Origin: Bacteroidales bacterium
GTDB taxonomy: Bacteria > Bacteroidota > Bacteroidia > Bacteroidales > UBA932
Length of the DNA: 46,689 nucleotides
Assembly (NCBI GenBank): GCA_024401995.1
Contig: JAKSJZ010000005.1
Coordinates: forward strand, 1 to 46,689
Direction of reading: 5' to 3'
Every line of letters starts with the position of its first letter. The stretch's first letter is position 1. The translations under genes were made by a program, and so were the position numbers. Positions 43,644 to 46,689 of this stretch are shown in pieces. Below the pieces are notes generated by a model that worked only from the letters and a program-made list of their open reading frames with translations, was not told where the DNA came from and made no database searches.

Positions 43644-44840
43644 ATGAAGGAACTCAAATGTCCCAGATGCGGCAGCGTTTTCAAGGTTGACGAGGCTGAT
43701 TATGCCTCGATTCTCTCACAGGTCAGGAATGCCGAATTCAACGGCGAACTGGAGCGGCGTGCCTCCGAACTGGAGGCCCGGATGGAGGCCGAGCGCAAGG
43801 TTCTCAAGGCAGAACTCCAGAGTGTGGTGGAGAAGAACGGCTCCGATATGAAGATTGCCGTGATGAAGGAGCAGGAGAAGGCGCGCGAGGAACTACGGAG
43901 CAAGGAGGCGCGCATCAGTGAACTCGAGGCAAAGGCGCGCCTCGACAAGGCCGAGGCCGCGATGCACGAGAACAATATCCGTGAAGAGTATGAGAACCGG
44001 TTGAAGGTGGCGCAGGAGCAGGTAGAGTACTACCGTGACCTGAAAGCCAGGATGTCCACCAAGATGGTGGGGGAGACCCTGGAGGTCCATTGCAGCACCG
44101 AGTACAACACCAGGCTCCGCTCCCTTCTCCCGAACGCTTATTTCGAGAAGGACAACGACGCTTCCTCCGGGAGCAAGGGCGACTTCATCTTCCGCGACTT
44201 CGAGGACGGGGTCGAGTATGTGTCGATAATGTTCGAGATGAAGAACGAGATGGATACGACTGCGGCAAGGCACAGGAATGAGGACTTTCTGAAAGAACTC
44301 GACAAGGACCGGAAGGAGAAGGGATGCGAATATGCGGTGCTGGTTTCGCTCCTTGAGCCGGACAGCGACCTCTACAACTCCGGCATTGTGGACAAGTCAT
44401 ACCTGTATGACAGGATGTATGTCATAAGGCCGCAGTTCTTCGTACCGCTGATTACCCTGCTTGTCCAGACGTCGAAGAAGAGCCTGGAATACCGGAAGGA
44501 ACTCCAGATTGCAAAGAACCAGTATGTGGATATCACCGGCTTCGAGGACAGGCTTCTCGAATTCAAGGACAAGTTCTCCTCGCACGCTTCGTTCGCGCGG
44601 GAGCGTTTCAACGATGCCATCAAGTCGATAGACGCCTCCATCAAGAAGTTGCAGGACGTGCGCGACAACCTTGTGAAGTCCGACAACTATATACGGCTTG
44701 CGGACGGGGACGTGGACGGGCTCACGATCAAGAAACTCACCTGGAACAATCCGACGATGAAGCGCAAGTTCGACGAGGCCCGCGCCGCCGGCAGCGCCCC
44801 GGACGTTCGGGACGGGGCCGGCGAGCCGGACAATCAGTAG
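43644..44840 (+). CDS. DUF2130 coiled-coil protein, possible PD-(D/E)xK nuclease-like
   Basis: A 398-residue soluble protein. It begins MKELKCPRCGSVFKVDEADY (one CxxC pair), followed by a charged coiled coil at about 20-130 (ERRASELEARMEAERKV, KEQEKAREELRSKEARISEL). The DUF2130 domain at about 140-330 contains GDFIFRD (Asp180) and FEMKNE (Glu198 and Lys200). A D, 17 residues, E-x-K arrangement resembles the nuclease fold PD-(D/E)xK, but this is my reading of the motif and not proof. An ATG at 43635 (MQVMKEL) is an equal alternative start. A candidate promoter is ATTG at 43585 with TATTTTTA at 43611-43618 (one mismatch). The family is widespread in bacteria and has no established function known to me. 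Confidence 0.85.
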   Translation: MKELKCPRCGSVFKVDEADYASILSQVRNAEFNGELERRASELEARMEAERKVLKAELQSVVEKNGSDMKIAVMKEQEKAREELRSKEARISELEAKARLDKAEAAMHENNIREEYENRLKVAQEQVEYYRDLKARMSTKMVGETLEVHCSTEYNTRLRSLLPNAYFEKDNDASSGSKGDFIFRDFEDGVEYVSIMFEMKNEMDTTAARHRNEDFLKELDKDRKEKGCEYAVLVSLLEPDSDLYNSGIVDKSYLYDRMYVIRPQFFVPLITLLVQTSKKSLEYRKELQIAKNQYVDITGFEDRLLEFKDKFSSHASFARERFNDAIKSIDASIKKLQDVRDNLVKSDNYIRLADGDVDGLTIKKLTWNNPTMKRKFDEARAAGSAPDVRDGAGEPDNQ

Positions 44841-44871
44841 CGGCCGGACCTTGCGGTTTTGACAGTTGGGA

Positions 44872-44903
44872 TTCGTGTTTTTTGTGCATTATATGTATAT
44901 TTG
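44872..44903 (+). promoter_or_regulatory. Promoter of the amidohydrolase gene (-33 TTCG, -7 TATATTTG)
   Basis: TATATTTG (44896-44903) matches TAnnTTTG fully, and TTCG (44872-44875) is one base from TTTG with a 20-base spacer. Transcription would begin near 44910, about 16 bases before the start codon at 44926. Confidence 0.55.
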
Positions 44904-44925
44904 CAGCCGAAAAAACCTTAATCCT

Positions 44926-46638
44926 ATGAATCGCAACATTACCATTGTGGCCCTGGCGTCTTTTATGCTCGCGTCCTGCGGCCCGAAGGCGGCGGACGTA
45001 ATCGTTTATGGTGACGTCCGTACCTGTGACGTCGCTCTGCCCGATGCGGAGGCTCTCGCCATCAGGAACGGCCGCTTCATTTTCGTCGGGGACAGGGAAG
45101 GCGTCGGAAAGTATTTCAAGGAAGGCCGGACCAGGGTCATCGACCATAGGGAAGGTCTCGTCATCCCTTCTTTCTTCGAGAGCCACGCGCACTACTTTGT
45201 CGCGTTCGCCTCGGATTATTACGGTTTTCAGATTGATTATGATACCGACAACGTCGCCTCCACTCTGGAGAAGGTGAAGGAGAACTATGCGCTGGCCAGG
45301 GCCGAGGGGCGCAACTGCGTCTTCGGCAACGGCTGGAATATGATTACCTTCCAGAACGAAGGCGAGCCGGACGTGAAGGAACTTGACGCCGTATGTCCGG
45401 ACATACCGCTGCTTCTGGTAAACTCGGAGGGTCATTCCGCCCTTGCCAACTCGGCCTGTATGAAGAAAGCCGGCATTATAGATGACGAAGGCAGGGTGCT
45501 CAGGGATTCGATACGCGGCGGACTGATTGAATTCGATGCGGAAGGCAGGCCTACCGGACTTTTCCACGAACAGGCGGCGACGTATCTTCGCCTCCACGGA
45601 ATTGATTTCAACGAACTGCTTACGGATCAGATAGCCGCCGAAGTGCTTGAAAGGACCGCCGATACGCTTCACGCGCTGGGAATCACCTCATATATGGACG
45701 GATGGTCGAACTATTTCGGGACGGACGTGTTCCCCCGGGTGGCCCGCCGGCTTGACAAGGAAGGAAGGTTGGGTATGAACCTCGGTGTTTCCTATGAGAT
45801 AGAGAGTTCCACCGACAACCTCGAAGCGGAGATAGAGCAGGCGTTCAGCTGGAGAAAATACCGGACCGGGCACGTTCATCCCGATTATGTCAAGCTTTTT
45901 ATGGACGGGACCGTGGAGGGTGGCACCGGCTTCGTGTTCGATGCCTATCCGGACGGCCATAAGGTCGGGGCGAACTGGGAGCAGGACGAAGTTGCGGCCA
46001 TCACCGGACGCGTGAACGGCTCGGGGAGGACGATGCATATCCATACTATGGGCGATGCGGCCGTGAACCGCGCCGTCAATGCATTCGAGCAGGCCGGCAG
46101 CAGGGAAGCCAGGAACACCATAGTTCACGTATACAATATGTTGCCTGAGGATTACGGACGCTGTGCGGACAACGGCGTGGTAGCCGTGACCTCTATGATA
46201 TGGCACGTCCTGGCCGATGACGAGGCGCCGTTCGTATATCCGTTCGTCCCGAAGGAGACGATAAGGGATATGTATCCGATGAAGTCGTTCTTCGACAACG
46301 GGGTGGTGGCGACGGCACATACCGATTTCCCCGCTACCGCAGGCTCTCCCATCGACCCGTTCTGGATTATGGAGATATCGGTAACCGGGCTTTGCGGCCC
46401 GATGGATGCAAACGTTCCATTCAACCCCCACGAACTTCTCACGCGGGAGCAGGCCTTGCAGGCATTCACCATAAACGGTGCCTGGCAGATGCATCTCGAG
46501 AAGGAGAGGGGGAGTATCACCGAAGGCAAGTACGCCGACTTCCTGCTGGTTGACCGCAACTTCCTCGAGTGCCCTGTTGACAGCATCCACTGCACTGAGG
46601 TGCTTTCCACCTGGTTCGAGGGCCGTCAGGTCCGCTGA
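44926..46638 (+). CDS. Amidohydrolase-family lipoprotein (YtcJ-like, Amidohydro_3)
   Basis: A 570-residue lipoprotein (lipobox LASC, Cys18) starting at ATG 44926; an upstream in-frame ATG at 44866 lies before the predicted promoter. The family start is visible as VIVYGDVRTCDVALPDAEAL and FIFVGDREGVGKYF. The metal motif is ESHAHY (His87 and His89), where most relatives read DSHxH. Further metal or catalytic parts are FMDGTVEGGTGFVF, MHIHTMGDAAVNRA and TAHTDFPATAGSP, and the usual end GSITEGKYADFLLVDRN. The family hydrolyses amide or similar bonds in cyclic or N-acyl compounds with a metal ion; the substrate cannot be named. As a lipoprotein it acts outside the cytoplasm, unlike many relatives. 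It stands as a single-gene unit. Confidence 0.9.
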   Translation: MNRNITIVALASFMLASCGPKAADVIVYGDVRTCDVALPDAEALAIRNGRFIFVGDREGVGKYFKEGRTRVIDHREGLVIPSFFESHAHYFVAFASDYYGFQIDYDTDNVASTLEKVKENYALARAEGRNCVFGNGWNMITFQNEGEPDVKELDAVCPDIPLLLVNSEGHSALANSACMKKAGIIDDEGRVLRDSIRGGLIEFDAEGRPTGLFHEQAATYLRLHGIDFNELLTDQIAAEVLERTADTLHALGITSYMDGWSNYFGTDVFPRVARRLDKEGRLGMNLGVSYEIESSTDNLEAEIEQAFSWRKYRTGHVHPDYVKLFMDGTVEGGTGFVFDAYPDGHKVGANWEQDEVAAITGRVNGSGRTMHIHTMGDAAVNRAVNAFEQAGSREARNTIVHVYNMLPEDYGRCADNGVVAVTSMIWHVLADDEAPFVYPFVPKETIRDMYPMKSFFDNGVVATAHTDFPATAGSPIDPFWIMEISVTGLCGPMDANVPFNPHELLTREQALQAFTINGAWQMHLEKERGSITEGKYADFLLVDRNFLECPVDSIHCTEVLSTWFEGRQVR

Positions 46639-46665
46639 CCGTGCGGAATGTGGCGGGGAACATTT

Positions 46666-46689
46666 ATGAAAATTTTTGCGACAGTGGAT
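46666..46689 (+). CDS. Possible start of a further gene (partial)
   Basis: ATG 46666 opens eight codons (MKIFATVD) to the window edge, 27 bases after the amidohydrolase stop. The following bases also resemble a -7 element (AATTTTTG), so the true start may lie outside the window. Too short to identify. Confidence 0.25.

Noticed and set aside
1..46689. Mobile element, CRISPR array, tRNA or rRNA
   Set aside because: No transposase or integrase frame, no spaced repeat array, and no tRNA-like or rRNA-like stretch; gaps between genes are too short to hide any but a small RNA.

Overview
The window comes from a member of the Bacteroidota, almost certainly a Bacteroidales gut-type carbohydrate degrader with a moderately high G+C genome. 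The evidence is three SusC/SusD outer-membrane pairs, many lipoproteins, an N-succinylornithine-type arginine pathway, no Shine-Dalgarno sequences where starts can be judged, and promoters of the Bacteroidota form (TTTG, about 20 bases, TAnnTTTG). Genus cannot be fixed from the sequence; frequent AGG (Arg) and ATA (Ile) codons and a strong shortage of CATG are its most personal traits.

Region 1 (1-27176) is a large polysaccharide utilisation locus. It opens with the tail of a glycyl-radical enzyme, followed after 6 bases by a RhaT-type sugar symporter fused in frame to a PA14-containing GH92 alpha-mannosidase. SusC/SusD pair 1, a GH78 rhamnosidase fused to a second GH92, an AraC-type regulator, and a GH2 glycosidase fused to aldose 1-epimerase come next. 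SusC/SusD pair 2 and a glutaminase-like (DUF4965) lipoprotein follow, and a GH38 alpha-mannosidase lies convergently on the minus strand. Three of the enzyme genes are two-function fusions. Together they suggest capture, exo-cleavage and import of a glycan containing mannose and rhamnose (inference).

Region 2 (27200-35638) is a tightly overlapping arginine operon: argR-acyltransferase fusion, argG, argC, argD, argF', argB, argE, argH. A perfect 18-base ARG box lies between the -33 and -7 elements of its promoter. The leading gene joins the arginine repressor to a GNAT acyltransferase in one chain, so arginine sensing, operator binding and probably the first pathway reaction may sit in one protein.

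Region 3 (35639-46689) holds a BIG2/FISUMP lipoprotein, then on the minus strand SusC/SusD pair 3, a Ser-type sulfatase and a DUF456 membrane protein. The third SusC is broken by a frameshift at a run of seven G. The end carries a DUF2130 coiled-coil protein and an amidohydrolase lipoprotein. No tRNA, rRNA, CRISPR array, insertion sequence or integrase was seen. The longest gene-free stretches are only about 140-150 bases and are described as regulatory regions.
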